DNA of 37,035 nt, taken from positions 1 through 37,035 of the forward strand of contig PTLK01000002.1 in the NCBI GenBank assembly GCA_002938075.1, read 5' to 3'. Below, piece by piece: positions 1-11,712 of the stretch (position 1 is its first letter; every line of letters starts with the position of its first letter). Made by a program: the position numbers and the translations under genes. This stretch comes from Alphaproteobacteria bacterium MarineAlpha3_Bin3. Lineage in GTDB: Bacteria > Pseudomonadota > Alphaproteobacteria > Rhodospirillales > Casp-alpha2. Below the pieces are notes generated by a model. The model ran no database searches. It was not told the origin of the DNA and was given only the letters and a program-made list of their open reading frames with translations.

Positions 1-60
1 AACCGGCACCGAACGGTTCGAAAGCCGGACCTGGAACGGGACAACGAAAACGTCAGGGTT

Positions 61-468
61 ATGGAACTCGACAAGCTTTCCTTATTCAGCGTCATCAAAG
101 GACGGTTGGCGTGGCTAGGCCATCGCCAGGAGGTTCTGGCCCAGAACATCGCCAACTCGGACACGCCGCGATACAAGGCCCGCGATCTCAAGGCCTTGAA
201 ATTCAAAGATTTGGTCAGCAACCAAAGTTCAAACATTCGCATGGTTGCGACGGCGGGTTCCCATCTGACCGGCATCCCCAAGCGGGCGATCGAGTCCAAA
301 GTCGAAACGGAACGCCGGCCCATGGAGACAAGTCCGAACGGGAATTCGGTCGTTCTCGAAGAGCAGATGGCGAAATTGAGCGAAACCGGGATTTCCCACC
401 GCCTGACCACCGAGCTTTATAAGAAGCACCTCAATATGTTGAAAATGGCCATCGGTGGCCGCCGTTAG
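61..468 (+). CDS. flgB: Flagellar basal-body rod protein FlgB
   Basis: Proximal rod subunit of the flagellar basal body, exported to the periplasm by the flagellar type III apparatus. The 135-residue length is normal for FlgB. The N-terminal rod signature is visible at about residues 27-43 (LAQNIANSDTPRYKARD), the conserved Asn/Ala/Asp/Pro pattern shared by rod and hook proteins, and the C-terminus is helical (YKKHLNMLKMAIG). No classical Sec signal peptide is present, as expected for this secretion route. The ATG at 61 is the only start that gives the standard FlgB N-terminus, although the upstream Shine-Dalgarno is weak. It is the first gene of a same-strand run flgB-flgC-fliE-fliQ-fliR-flhB, a usual alphaproteobacterial order. 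The first 60 bases of the window hold no gene or promoter that I can recognise. Confidence 0.95.
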   Translation: MELDKLSLFSVIKGRLAWLGHRQEVLAQNIANSDTPRYKARDLKALKFKDLVSNQSSNIRMVATAGSHLTGIPKRAIESKVETERRPMETSPNGNSVVLEEQMAKLSETGISHRLTTELYKKHLNMLKMAIGGRR

Positions 469-480
469 GCGGCGGCCATT
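444..480 (+). other. Hairpin spanning the flgB stop codon
   Basis: An imperfect inverted repeat encloses the flgB stop codon. The outer arms are AATGGCC (444-450) and GGCCATT (474-480). The inner arms are GCCGCC (458-463) and GGCGGC (468-473), with a GTTA loop and a 7-base bulge on the left. It has no T-tract, so it is not an intrinsic terminator. It may stabilise or help process the flgB-flgC message; that role is inference. Confidence 0.4.
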
Positions 481-540
481 GGGGCCGGCGCCGCCGGCGC
501 AATCCAGGGGCGCCATCAACAAGGGAGAAGGTTTGGATTC

Positions 541-951
541 ATGGACGACCTCATAAAGACAATGCGTATTTCCGGCGCCGGCATGTGGGTCCAGGGACAG
601 CGGCTTAGGGTGATTTCGCAAAACATCGCCAATGTCAATTCGCTGCCCCAGGACCCGGGCGACAAGCCCTATCGGCGCCAGGTGATCACGTTTAAGAACG
701 AACTGGACCGGTCCATCGGCCTCGAGACGGTGCGCGCCGGCAAGGTCCGGCCCGACAAATCGGAATTCGGCAAGCGCTACGAGCCCAGCCACCCGGCCGC
801 CGATGCCGACGGGTATGTCCTGACCCCGAACGTCAACACGCTGATCGAAATGACCGACATGCGCGAGGCGCAGCGGTCCTATGAGGCCAACCTCAACGTC
901 ATCAAGGCCTCGAAGGCGATGCTGAACCTCACCATCGACGTGCTGCGCTAA
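541..951 (+). CDS. flgC: Flagellar basal-body rod protein FlgC
   Basis: Second proximal rod protein, stacking with FlgB, FlgF and FlgG in the periplasmic rod. It is 136 residues, the usual FlgC size. The N-terminal rod motif is present (RVISQNIANVNSLP, about residues 22-35), followed by the FlgC-type DKPYRRQ segment, and it ends in the conserved heptad-rich C-terminal helix (MTDMREAQRSYEANLNVIKA). The ATG at 541 has a good ribosome-binding site (GGGAGAAGG) about ten bases upstream. It follows flgB by 72 bases that are rich in GC hairpins, and fliE starts 45 bases downstream, so cotranscription is likely. Confidence 0.95.
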   Translation: MDDLIKTMRISGAGMWVQGQRLRVISQNIANVNSLPQDPGDKPYRRQVITFKNELDRSIGLETVRAGKVRPDKSEFGKRYEPSHPAADADGYVLTPNVNTLIEMTDMREAQRSYEANLNVIKASKAMLNLTIDVLR

Positions 952-996
952 ACCGCCAGCCTGAACGGGAAACAACCGCGATAACAGGAGCCTTCA

Positions 997-1317
997 ATGC
1001 CGATGACAGCCGCGCAAAACATCACCAAGGTCCTTAACGCCTATAACGAGGCGGCCAAGGGCCGTCCGCAGGGAATCCAATCCGACAAACCCTCGAAAGG
1101 GAATGAGTTTGCCGATCTGGTCAAAGGGGCGCTTTCCGAAGCCAAGAAAATCGGCGAGCGCAGCGAACAATTCTCCATCGCCGGCATCGCCGACCGCGCC
1201 GATATCGGCCAGGTGGTCACCGCGGTTGCCGAAGCCGAGGTGACGATACAGACTGTCGTGGCGATTCGCGACAAGGTCATCGAGGCCTACAAGGATATTA
1301 TCCGGATGCCCATGTAG
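997..1317 (+). CDS. fliE: Flagellar hook-basal body complex protein FliE
   Basis: FliE joins the MS-ring to the proximal rod and is among the first substrates of the flagellar export gate. It is 106 residues, typical of the family. The C-terminal half carries the family pattern: a helix around GQVVTAVAEAEVTIQTVVAIRDK followed in the sequence by VIEAYKDIIRMPM, here covering about residues 70-106. The N-terminal part is a less conserved helix. The ATG at 997 follows AGGAG at a suitable distance (ACAGGAGCCTTCA). It sits between flgC and fliQ in the rod/export operon. Confidence 0.94.
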   Translation: MPMTAAQNITKVLNAYNEAAKGRPQGIQSDKPSKGNEFADLVKGALSEAKKIGERSEQFSIAGIADRADIGQVVTAVAEAEVTIQTVVAIRDKVIEAYKDIIRMPM

Positions 1318-1344
1318 GCCTTGCCTGCCTCACCGGCGGGCCGG

Positions 1345-1392
1345 GGCTGGATAGGGCCCGGGTTGGATAGGGCCCCGGTTGGATAGGGGAAG
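1345..1392 (+). repeat. Three tandem 16-nt repeats before fliQ
   Basis: Three head-to-tail 16-base units occupy 1345-1360, 1361-1376 and 1377-1392. The core is GGTTGGATAGGGCCCC; the first unit has two substitutions and the third diverges in its last bases. The third unit supplies AGGGGAAG, the likely ribosome-binding site of fliQ. A change in copy number would lengthen the fliE-fliQ spacer in 16-base steps. I see no coding sense in it. Confidence 0.8.
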
Positions 1393-1395
1393 AGC

Positions 1396-1662
1396 GTGGA
1401 CGAGGCCTCCATACTGGAAATTGGACGAAGCGGCATATGGGTCGCCTTGCAACTGGCTGGCCCGATTATGCTGGCGGGGTTACTGATCGGCCTCCTGATC
1501 GCGCTGTTCCAAGCCCTGACCACCATTCAAGAAATGACATTGACGTTCGTGCCCAAGATCCTGGTGATCTTCGCGGCCTTGATCTTTTTTTTGCCGTTCA
1601 TGATGACGACGCTGAAGGAATACGCTCAGCAACTGTACAGCCTCATCGTCACTCTCGGCTGA
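1396..1662 (+). CDS. fliQ: Flagellar export gate protein FliQ
   Basis: Small inner-membrane subunit of the FliP-FliQ-FliR export gate of the flagellar type III apparatus. It has 88 residues with two hydrophobic helices, about residues 16-40 (VALQLAGPIMLAGLLIGLLI) and 50-75 (FVPKILVIFAALIFFLPFM). The segment ALFQALTTIQEMTLTFVPK between them is the FliQ family signature. The start is GTG at 1396, placed a few bases after AGGGGAAG, and no in-frame ATG gives the normal N-terminus. It is followed by fliR after only 6 bases, suggesting translational coupling. The matching fliP gene is not in this window. Confidence 0.95.
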   Translation: MDEASILEIGRSGIWVALQLAGPIMLAGLLIGLLIALFQALTTIQEMTLTFVPKILVIFAALIFFLPFMMTTLKEYAQQLYSLIVTLG

Positions 1663-1668
1663 ACCTTC

Positions 1669-2430
1669 ATGCTCGAGGAAATCCTTTCCCTAAACCTGTT
1701 CGGTTTTTTCCTGATTTTCTCCCGCCTCGGAACGGCGATGGCCTTATTGCCGGGGTTCAGTTCCAGATTCTTACCCAACCGCATGCGGGTTTCGATCGCC
1801 TTGGCCCTCAGCTTCGTCCTCGCGCCGGTGCTGATCCCCACCTTGCCGGTCCGCCCGCCGACGGTCGCCGGCATGGGCATCCTGATCATCGGCGAGGTCC
1901 TGATCGGCGCCTTTTTCGGCACCTTCGCCCGCATTATGATGAGCGCCCTGCAAACCGCCGGCACGATCATTGCCTACGTTTCCTCCATGGCCAACGCCCT
2001 GATCCAGGACCCGATCGCCGAACAGCAAAGTTCGACCATCGCCGGGTTCCTGTTGACCATGGGCGTCGTGCTCGTTTTCGTCGTCGACCTGCATCACGTA
2101 ATGATCATGGCCACCGCCGACAGCTACACCATGTTCGTGCCGGGCCGGGCGCTGCCGATGGAGGACATCACCTTCGTGATGGCGCGGAAGGTCGCCGACA
2201 GCTTCGCGCTCGGCCTCAAGCTGGCGTCGCCGTTCGTCATCGTCGGCCTGACCTATTACATCGGCCTCGGCCTGCTGGGCCGGCTGATGCCCACGTTGCA
2301 GGTCTTTTTCTTCGGCCTGCCGTTCCAGATCGGGGTCCAGATATGGGTCCTGGCGATTTCCGTCTCGGGTATCTTGGTGGTCTTCCTGAGGAGCTTCGAA
2401 GAGGGTTACCGGGGCTTCATATTGCCTTAA
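1669..2430 (+). CDS. fliR: Flagellar export gate protein FliR
   Basis: Inner-membrane component of the flagellar type III export gate, assembling with FliP and FliQ. It is 253 residues, the expected size, with about six hydrophobic segments. It includes the conserved N-terminal FSRLGTAMALLPGFS (about residues 16-30) and the later ALQTAGTIIAYVSSMANAL region (about residues 92-110). The C-terminal half has FFFGLPFQIGVQIWVLAISVS. The ATG at 1669 lies 6 bases after the fliQ stop. flhB follows after 44 bases, consistent with one export-gate operon. Confidence 0.95.
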   Translation: MLEEILSLNLFGFFLIFSRLGTAMALLPGFSSRFLPNRMRVSIALALSFVLAPVLIPTLPVRPPTVAGMGILIIGEVLIGAFFGTFARIMMSALQTAGTIIAYVSSMANALIQDPIAEQQSSTIAGFLLTMGVVLVFVVDLHHVMIMATADSYTMFVPGRALPMEDITFVMARKVADSFALGLKLASPFVIVGLTYYIGLGLLGRLMPTLQVFFFGLPFQIGVQIWVLAISVSGILVVFLRSFEEGYRGFILP

Positions 2431-2474
2431 TGGATTGACCTGTAAATTAATCGGGTCATCCAGAGGATTGTTCG

Positions 2475-3581
2475 ATGTCAGAAGAAGACGACTCACAAAA
2501 AACAGAAGACCCAACCGAGAAAAAACTGGCGAATGCCAAAAAGAAAGGCCAAGTCGCCCAGTCGATGGAAATCAAGAGCTGGATGATCCTGCTTGGCGGC
2601 ACCGCCGGACTTGTCTTCATGGCGCCTTTCATGACCGCCAACATCCGCGACACCATCGAACCCTTCATCAGGAATCCCCACGCCGTTCCCGCCGATTTCG
2701 CCCACTTGCTCCAGTTGGTGGCCACCCTGTCCGTGAAAATCGGCCTGATCCTGGCGCCGCTTCTGGCCCTGTTGTTCGTTATCGCCCTGTTCTCAAACAT
2801 TGTCCAGTTCGGGTTGATCTTCGCGCCCGAGAAAATCAAGCCGGACATCAAGAAGGTGTCGCTTATCAGCGGCGTGAAGCGGATGTTCGGGCCCCGGGCG
2901 CTGATGGAATTCCTCAAGGGCATCCTCAAACTTTTGGCCGTCGGCATCGTGGCGTTTTCCATGGCCTTGCCGATGTTGCAGGACCTTACCCTGATCCCGT
3001 ATTACGACCTCGCCCAGGTAATGGACCGCATCAATATTATTGCCATCCTGCTGGCCATCGGCACCGTCGGGGTGATGACGGTGATCGCCGCCCTGGACTT
3101 CGCTTATCAGAAACATGCTTTCAAAAAGAAAATGATGATGTCGAAACAGGAAGTGAAGGACGAACATAAGCAGTCCGAAGGCGATCCCCAGATCAAGGCC
3201 AGGATCAGAAAAGTACGCATGGAACGCGCCCAGCAAAGGATGATGGCGGCGGTGCCCGAGGCGGACGTGGTGATTACCAACCCGACGCACTATTCTATCG
3301 CCCTCGAGTACAAGATGGATGATATGACGGCGCCGAAGCTGGTCGCCAAGGGCATCGATCACCTGGCGATGCGCATTCGCGAGGTCGCCAAGGCCCACGA
3401 CGTGCCGATCGTCGAAAACCCGCCCCTGGCCCGCGCTCTCTATGCCGGCGTCAAACTGGATGAGGAAATCCCGCCCGAACACTTCAAGGCGGTGGCCGAG
3501 GTCATCGGCTTCGTCATGCGCCAGCGGGGAACCCTACCGCCCCTGGAAGACCAGGCAGAGGGCGATCCGCCTGTGCAATAG
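2475..3581 (+). CDS. flhB: Flagellar export switch protein FlhB
   Basis: Membrane protein that switches substrate specificity of the flagellar export apparatus from rod/hook to filament type. It is 368 residues. The hydrophilic N-terminus (EDDSQKTEDPTEKKLANAKK) is a family hallmark. About four membrane segments follow, then the cytoplasmic domain. The autocleavage motif NPTH is at residues 269-272, the same numbering as the enteric protein, so self-cleavage between Asn and Pro is expected. The ATG at 2475 follows AGAGGA by 7 bases. It is the last gene of the flagellar run; cckA begins 73 bases later on the same strand. Confidence 0.96.
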   Translation: MSEEDDSQKTEDPTEKKLANAKKKGQVAQSMEIKSWMILLGGTAGLVFMAPFMTANIRDTIEPFIRNPHAVPADFAHLLQLVATLSVKIGLILAPLLALLFVIALFSNIVQFGLIFAPEKIKPDIKKVSLISGVKRMFGPRALMEFLKGILKLLAVGIVAFSMALPMLQDLTLIPYYDLAQVMDRINIIAILLAIGTVGVMTVIAALDFAYQKHAFKKKMMMSKQEVKDEHKQSEGDPQIKARIRKVRMERAQQRMMAAVPEADVVITNPTHYSIALEYKMDDMTAPKLVAKGIDHLAMRIREVAKAHDVPIVENPPLARALYAGVKLDEEIPPEHFKAVAEVIGFVMRQRGTLPPLEDQAEGDPPVQ

Positions 3582-3654
3582 GCGCGGCGGAGTTGTAAAA
3601 GTCATTGAACGGCGGCTCGGCGAACGATGGAATGGACCGAAGGCGGAGCGCGTG

Positions 3655-6255
3655 ATGGCAGAATCCGGAAACAGCCCGAAAAATTCCACCAACGGAATGC
3701 CGAACTGGCTTCGCGGCCCAGTGCTGTGGGTGGTGTTGACGGGCATTCTCGCCGGTGCGGCGGCAGTGCTCCACATGTCGGGGCCTGCCTACTCGGTTCA
3801 TGCCCTCACGGTGACCGGCCTGGCCCTGGCGGCGCTTGCTTTTCTGGCCTGGACCCTGGGCGCGTCCGGCGCCGACGACCCGGCCGCCCGGATGCTCCGC
3901 TCGGCCGCCGACGACGCTCCGGACGGCCTTCTGATCGTCGCTGGCGATGGTTCCTTCGTCTATACCAACCCGGCCTTCCACCGCCTGTTCCATATGGCTG
4001 CCGCGGCCGGCAGCGGCGGCCAGGTCGAATCCCTGGATGCCATCGGCCGGGCCCTCGGAGGCGACGAGGCGGTGACGGCGTTTCAGCGCCTCAAATCGAA
4101 CGCCGAAACCGGGGTCGGGGGGCGCGCCGAATTTTCCGTTGCTTCCGGCACCGGCGCCCCCGGCACTGTCGAATGGCGGCGCCTGACGGTCAGCCCGGTG
4201 GCCGGAGGCGGTGCCCTGTGGCGGGCCGAGGACATTACCGCCAGCCGCGAAGTCGATTCCGTCCGCCGTGAGGAAGAGACCAGCCTGGCCGATTTCCTTG
4301 ATTTGCTGCCGGTCGGCTTTTTCTCCGCCGACGGCAAAGGCCGCATCCTGTTCGCCAACCTGATCCTGGCCGGGTGGCTGGGGGTTAGGCCCGAGGAAAT
4401 GGTCTCCCGGGGGCTCGACGAATTCATTGCCGGCGACGACCCCGGGCCCGGAACAACCCCGGAAGGCGGTGGTGCCGCCGAGGTCACCTTCCGGCGCCGC
4501 GACGCCGGCACCTTCAAGGCCTGGGTGGTGCAATCCTATGCCGAAGACGGCGGCGACGGGCCCGCCTACAGCCGTTCCGTCGTGCTTCCCGCCGCCGACT
4601 GGCAACACCAGGCCGGTGGCTCCACGGACAACGGCGACAGCCGGCCTGAAATCCGCCTCCATTGGCTGTTCGACGAGGCGCCTGTGGGCATCGTGCTGCT
4701 CGACCTCCAGGGCAACATCGCCGAATGCAACCGCGCTTTCCTGAAGCTCGTCGGGTTGCATCCCGAGGTTCTGATCGGCCAGCCCTTCGCCGAGCGGGTG
4801 GCCAAGGAGGACCGGGGCGAGATTTCGGCGGCGCTGTCAAAGGTGGTCATGGGCACCGTGCGGGCCGCCCACATGGAGGTCCGCATGCCCAGTGCCGGCG
4901 GACGCCAACTGGTGACGTCCCTTTACGCAAGCCGGCTGGAGAATGCCCTGGGCGAGCTTTCGGGCCTGGCCATCCACTTCATCGACACCACCGAGCACAA
5001 GAACCTGGAGGTCCAGTTCGCGCAATCGCAGAAGATGCAGGCCATTGGCCAGCTGGCCGGGGGCGTGGCGCATGATTTCAACAATCTTCTGACGGCGATG
5101 ATCGGCTTTTCCGACCTGCTGCTCACCCGCCACGGGCCCGACGACCCGTCCTTCGCCGACATCCAGCAGATCAAGCAGAACGCCAACCGGGCGACCAACC
5201 TGGTGCGCCAGTTGCTGGCGTTTTCGCGTCAGCAGACCCTGGCCCCGGTGCGCCTCGACATCACCGAGGCGATCAACGAGCTCAACAGCCTACTGGGCCG
5301 CCTGATCGGCGAGAAGATCGAGCTCAACTTGGAACACGGCAAGGACCTGATGCCGGTCAAGGCCGATCGCGGGCAGTTCGACCAGGTCATCATCAACCTC
5401 GTCGTCAACGCGCGGGACGCCATGCCCGGTGGCGGCCAGATCACCATCCGCACGTCGCCGTTCGGCCTCGACGCTCCCATGCAGCGGGGCCACGACCTGA
5501 TGCCGGCCGGCAATTACGTCTTGATCGAGGTCGCCGACACCGGCGTTGGCATCCGCAAGGAGAACATGGAAAAGATCTTCGAGCCGTTCTTCTCGACCAA
5601 GGGGGTCGGTTCGGGAACGGGCCTGGGCCTCTCCACCGTCTACGGCATCGTCCATCAAAGCCGCGGCTTCGTCTTCGTCGACAGCGCGCCGGGCGAAGGG
5701 ACGACCTTCAGCGTCTATCTGCCCGAATACACCGAAGATGCCGAAACCGAAGCCGCCGCCGCGCCGCCGCCGGCCCCGGAGATGGCACCCGAGGGCGACC
5801 TGACCGGCACCGGCACGGTGCTTCTGGTCGAGGACGAGGACGCGGTGCGCATGTTCGGCGCCCGGGCGCTCCGCAACAAGGGCTATAACGTGCTCGAGGC
5901 CGAGAACGGCGAAGGGGCGCTCGACGTCATCAACGGCACCGACGAAAACATCGACCTGATCATTTCCGACGTCGTCATGCCGGGCATGGACGGCCACACC
6001 CTGGTGCGGCTGGTCCGCCACGAACTGCCGGACGTGAAGGTGATCTTGATGTCGGGCTATGCCGAGGACGTGTTCCGCGACGAGATCGACCGCGACCCGA
6101 CGATCCAGTTCCTGGCCAAGCCGTTCAGCCTCAGGGGCCTGGCATCGAAGGTGAAGGAAGTGATGGCGGGGGAGGGCCGGCGCGGTTTCGGACTCGGAAT
6201 TTTCCGAACATATCAGGAATACGTTCCGTTTTTATTATATATATCAAGGGATTAA
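3655..6255 (+). CDS. cckA: CckA-type hybrid histidine kinase
   Basis: Membrane hybrid kinase that in alphaproteobacteria feeds phosphate through ChpT to CtrA, which controls cell cycle and often motility. The 866 residues read in order: two hydrophobic segments (about 20-70), three PAS-like regions (about 80-190, 205-300, 340-445), the H-box GGVAHDFNNLL with phospho-His near residue 473, N-box NLVVNARDAMPGGG, DTGVGI and GTGLGLSTVYG ATP-lid motifs, then a receiver domain with VEDED and phospho-Asp near residue 772 (SDVVMPGMDG). I chose ATG 3655 because AGGCGGAG lies 6 bases upstream; GTG 3652 is possible. About 25 residues follow the receiver fold and run into AT-rich sequence just before the recA promoter. 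The flagellar neighbours fit a CtrA-linked motility role, which is inference. Confidence 0.9.
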   Translation: MAESGNSPKNSTNGMPNWLRGPVLWVVLTGILAGAAAVLHMSGPAYSVHALTVTGLALAALAFLAWTLGASGADDPAARMLRSAADDAPDGLLIVAGDGSFVYTNPAFHRLFHMAAAAGSGGQVESLDAIGRALGGDEAVTAFQRLKSNAETGVGGRAEFSVASGTGAPGTVEWRRLTVSPVAGGGALWRAEDITASREVDSVRREEETSLADFLDLLPVGFFSADGKGRILFANLILAGWLGVRPEEMVSRGLDEFIAGDDPGPGTTPEGGGAAEVTFRRRDAGTFKAWVVQSYAEDGGDGPAYSRSVVLPAADWQHQAGGSTDNGDSRPEIRLHWLFDEAPVGIVLLDLQGNIAECNRAFLKLVGLHPEVLIGQPFAERVAKEDRGEISAALSKVVMGTVRAAHMEVRMPSAGGRQLVTSLYASRLENALGELSGLAIHFIDTTEHKNLEVQFAQSQKMQAIGQLAGGVAHDFNNLLTAMIGFSDLLLTRHGPDDPSFADIQQIKQNANRATNLVRQLLAFSRQQTLAPVRLDITEAINELNSLLGRLIGEKIELNLEHGKDLMPVKADRGQFDQVIINLVVNARDAMPGGGQITIRTSPFGLDAPMQRGHDLMPAGNYVLIEVADTGVGIRKENMEKIFEPFFSTKGVGSGTGLGLSTVYGIVHQSRGFVFVDSAPGEGTTFSVYLPEYTEDAETEAAAAPPPAPEMAPEGDLTGTGTVLLVEDEDAVRMFGARALRNKGYNVLEAENGEGALDVINGTDENIDLIISDVVMPGMDGHTLVRLVRHELPDVKVILMSGYAEDVFRDEIDRDPTIQFLAKPFSLRGLASKVKEVMAGEGRRGFGLGIFRTYQEYVPFLLYISRD
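6206..6220 (+). promoter_or_regulatory. Possible degenerate LexA box upstream of recA
   Basis: The sequence reads GAAC, seven bases, GAAT. This is one mismatch from GAACN7GAAC, the reverse strand of the LexA box described for alphaproteobacteria. It lies inside the last codons of cckA, about 140 bases before the recA ATG, which is far for a direct operator. A GTTC follows at 6223-6226, making a loose inverted repeat. Functional role uncertain. Confidence 0.25.
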
Positions 6256-6260
6256 AAAAA

Positions 6261-6292
6261 GTTCTTGCAAATAAGAACAAAACACGTACATT
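6261..6292 (+). promoter_or_regulatory. recA promoter with overlapping palindromic operator
   Basis: A sigma-70-like promoter is visible: -35 TTGCAA (6265-6270), 16-base spacer, -10 TACATT (6287-6292), giving a start near 6299 and a leader of about 47 bases to the recA ATG. A perfect palindrome, GTTCTTGCAAATAAGAAC (6261-6278), covers the -35 box, the right place for a repressor such as LexA. It shares GTTC/GAAC ends with alphaproteobacterial SOS boxes, but the halves are inverted instead of direct. Confidence 0.6.
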
Positions 6293-6345
6293 AGCCTTGA
6301 TTGCATCCGTTGAACCCATGTGAAATAAGAAAGAGAGAAAGCCCG

Positions 6346-7473
<1,128 letters not shown>

Positions 7474-7514
7474 AGCCTCCCTGAAATCCTCTCCGAACGG
7501 CCGCTCAAAGACGT

Positions 7515-7553
7515 GGCCCTTTCCCGGTCATCCGGGGGAGGGCCGTTTTTTTT
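7515..7553 (+). terminator. Rho-independent terminator of recA
   Basis: Arms GGCCCTTTCCCGG (7515-7527) and CCGGGGGAGGGCC (7532-7544) form a 13-bp stem with two G-U pairs and a 4-base loop. G and eight T residues follow (7545-7553). It lies 41 bases after the recA stop and separates recA from alaS. Confidence 0.9.
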
Positions 7554-7589
7554 AACGCCTGGGACGTTTATTTCTCGGCCGCCGGGCCC

Positions 7590-7595
7590 TAAATT
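7590..7595 (+). promoter_or_regulatory. Candidate -10 box directly before alaS
   Basis: TAAATT lies 7 bases before the alaS ATG, and there is no Shine-Dalgarno between them (AGCCTCC). If used, transcription would begin at or next to the start codon, giving a leaderless message. The -35 region (TTTATT at 7567-7572) is a poor match, so this is tentative. The strong recA terminator means alaS does need its own promoter nearby. Confidence 0.3.
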
Positions 7596-7602
7596 AGCCT
7601 CC

Positions 7603-10464
<2,862 letters not shown>

Positions 10465-10500
10465 GAAACGCCGGGCCGGGCCTTCAATTTCAGGATTTCC

Positions 10501-11049
10501 TTATTTGACGTCGACGGCGACGCGCATGCGGATGATCTTGTCGGGATCGTCGACGGCGCCATTGCGGGATTCGTCGCCGCGCTTGATCTTGCCGACGTGT
10601 TTCATGCCTTTGGTGACCTGGCCCCAGACGGTGTATTTACCGTCCAGGAACCGGGACCGGGAGAAGACGATGAAGAACTGGCTGTCGGCGCTGTCGGGGT
10701 CGGATGAGCGGGCCATGGAAAGGGTGCCACGGACGTGCGGTTGGTCGGAGAACTCGGCCGGAATGTTGACGCCGGAGCCGCCGGTGCCGTTGCCTTTGGG
10801 ATCGCCGCCCTGGGCCATGAAACCGCCGATCACCCGGTGAAAGGTGAGGCCGTCGTAGAAGCCCTGGCGCACCAGTTCCTTGATCCGGGCGACGTGCTTC
10901 GGCGCCAGGTCGGGGCGCATCTCGATGACCACCTGACCGTCCTTCAAATCCAACAGAAGGGTGTTTTCAGGGTCCGCCGCCTGGGCCTCATCGGTCATCG
11001 CAAATCCGCCGAGGAAAACCGCCAACAAAAAAACTGCCAATCGGGCCAT
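10501..11049 (-). CDS. Periplasmic cyclophilin-type peptidyl-prolyl isomerase
   Basis: Catalyses cis-trans isomerisation of proline peptide bonds. The 182 residues start with a Sec signal peptide (MARLAVFLLAVFLGGFAMTD) with a probable cleavage after AQA near residue 24, so the mature protein should be periplasmic. Cyclophilin motifs are clear: FYDGLTFHRVIGGFMAQGGDP (catalytic Arg in FHRV), GTLSMARSSDPDSADSQFFI (Gln/Phe active-site residues) and LDGKYTVWGQV. Several insertions found in larger PPIases are absent. It resembles PpiA in placement and size. It lies 15 bases after the cheZ-like gene on the same strand and is probably cotranscribed with it. Its end faces alaS across 36 bases. Confidence 0.93.
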   Translation of the reverse strand: MARLAVFLLAVFLGGFAMTDEAQAADPENTLLLDLKDGQVVIEMRPDLAPKHVARIKELVRQGFYDGLTFHRVIGGFMAQGGDPKGNGTGGSGVNIPAEFSDQPHVRGTLSMARSSDPDSADSQFFIVFSRSRFLDGKYTVWGQVTKGMKHVGKIKRGDESRNGAVDDPDKIIRMRVAVDVK

Positions 11050-11064
11050 CGAGGCTCCCTCCCC

Positions 11065-11598
11065 TTAGTCGAACAGCTTGTCGACCTCATCCTGGGAAAT
11101 GCCTTCGCCTTCAAGGGCCGGCCCATGCAGTAGTTTTTCGTCCTCGGTCTTTTCCTTGTCGGGCTTGACCTCGATCTTGTCGATTTCGTCCTTGCCCCAG
11201 ACCTCGATCAGGGCATTCACCCGGTCTTCTACATAGGTCACTGACTTCACCACCTTGGAAAACCGTTGGCCGGTGATGTCCTGGAACGAACAGGCTTCGA
11301 AAACGTCGGCGCCGTTAGCGTTGATCTGATCCAACAAGGCCAACTGGGCGGCGTCGGTGATGGTCTCGCGCAATTTCGTCACCACGTCGTCGTTCTTTTC
11401 CATGCACCCCATGATCGTGTTGGTGGCTTCCTCGGTGGCCTGGACGATGGCATCCAGTTGGTCGGCCATGCTGTCGAAATGCAGCGATTTGTCGGCCGGC
11501 CTGTTGATGGCGGCGATTTCCTCGCGCACCCGCTTGATATATTTGAAAAGGCCGAAAAACTCCTTTTTCAGAAGATCGGCTTAGGATTTCTCATCCAT
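11065..11598 (-). CDS. cheZ: CheZ-like CheY-P phosphatase, in-frame TAA at codon 6
   Basis: Probable phosphatase of phospho-CheY. The motif CSFQDITGQRF holds the catalytic Asp and Gln of CheZ (DxxxQ, residues 84 and 88 counted from GTG 11529), and the C-terminus ISQDEVDKLFD closely matches the CheY-binding tail of enteric CheZ. The longest open frame starts at GTG 11529 (154 residues) and lacks a ribosome-binding site. Reading further upstream in the same frame gives a helix (ADLLKKEFFGLFKYIKRV) and then TAA (11583-11581), four codons, and an ATG at 11598 with a good GGGAGA site. So the natural start seems separated from the body by one nonsense codon. It could be a mutation, an assembly error, or the gene may use the weak internal GTG. 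Confidence 0.75.
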
Positions 11599-11712
11599 GA
11601 AGGGTCTCCCTAGCGGGCTCTTTAGTACGACCGAGGGGCGCGGGTTACCCGGCCCCCATATATGTCAGCAGGCATCATAGTGACTTTTTCAATGGCCGGA
11701 ACCCTTTGACGC

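Noticed and set aside
1..40. Possible sigma-54 promoter before flgB (GGCAC followed by TTC)
   Set aside because: The GG/GC spacing of the -24/-12 consensus is not met.
2431..2474. TTAA-containing stretch before flhB as a CtrA site
   Set aside because: The two TTAA elements are 16 bases apart, not the 7 expected for the CtrA consensus.
11581..11583. TAA read as a sense codon (recoding)
   Set aside because: flgC, fliR, pyk and other intact genes terminate with TAA, so the codon acts as a normal stop; mutation or error is simpler.
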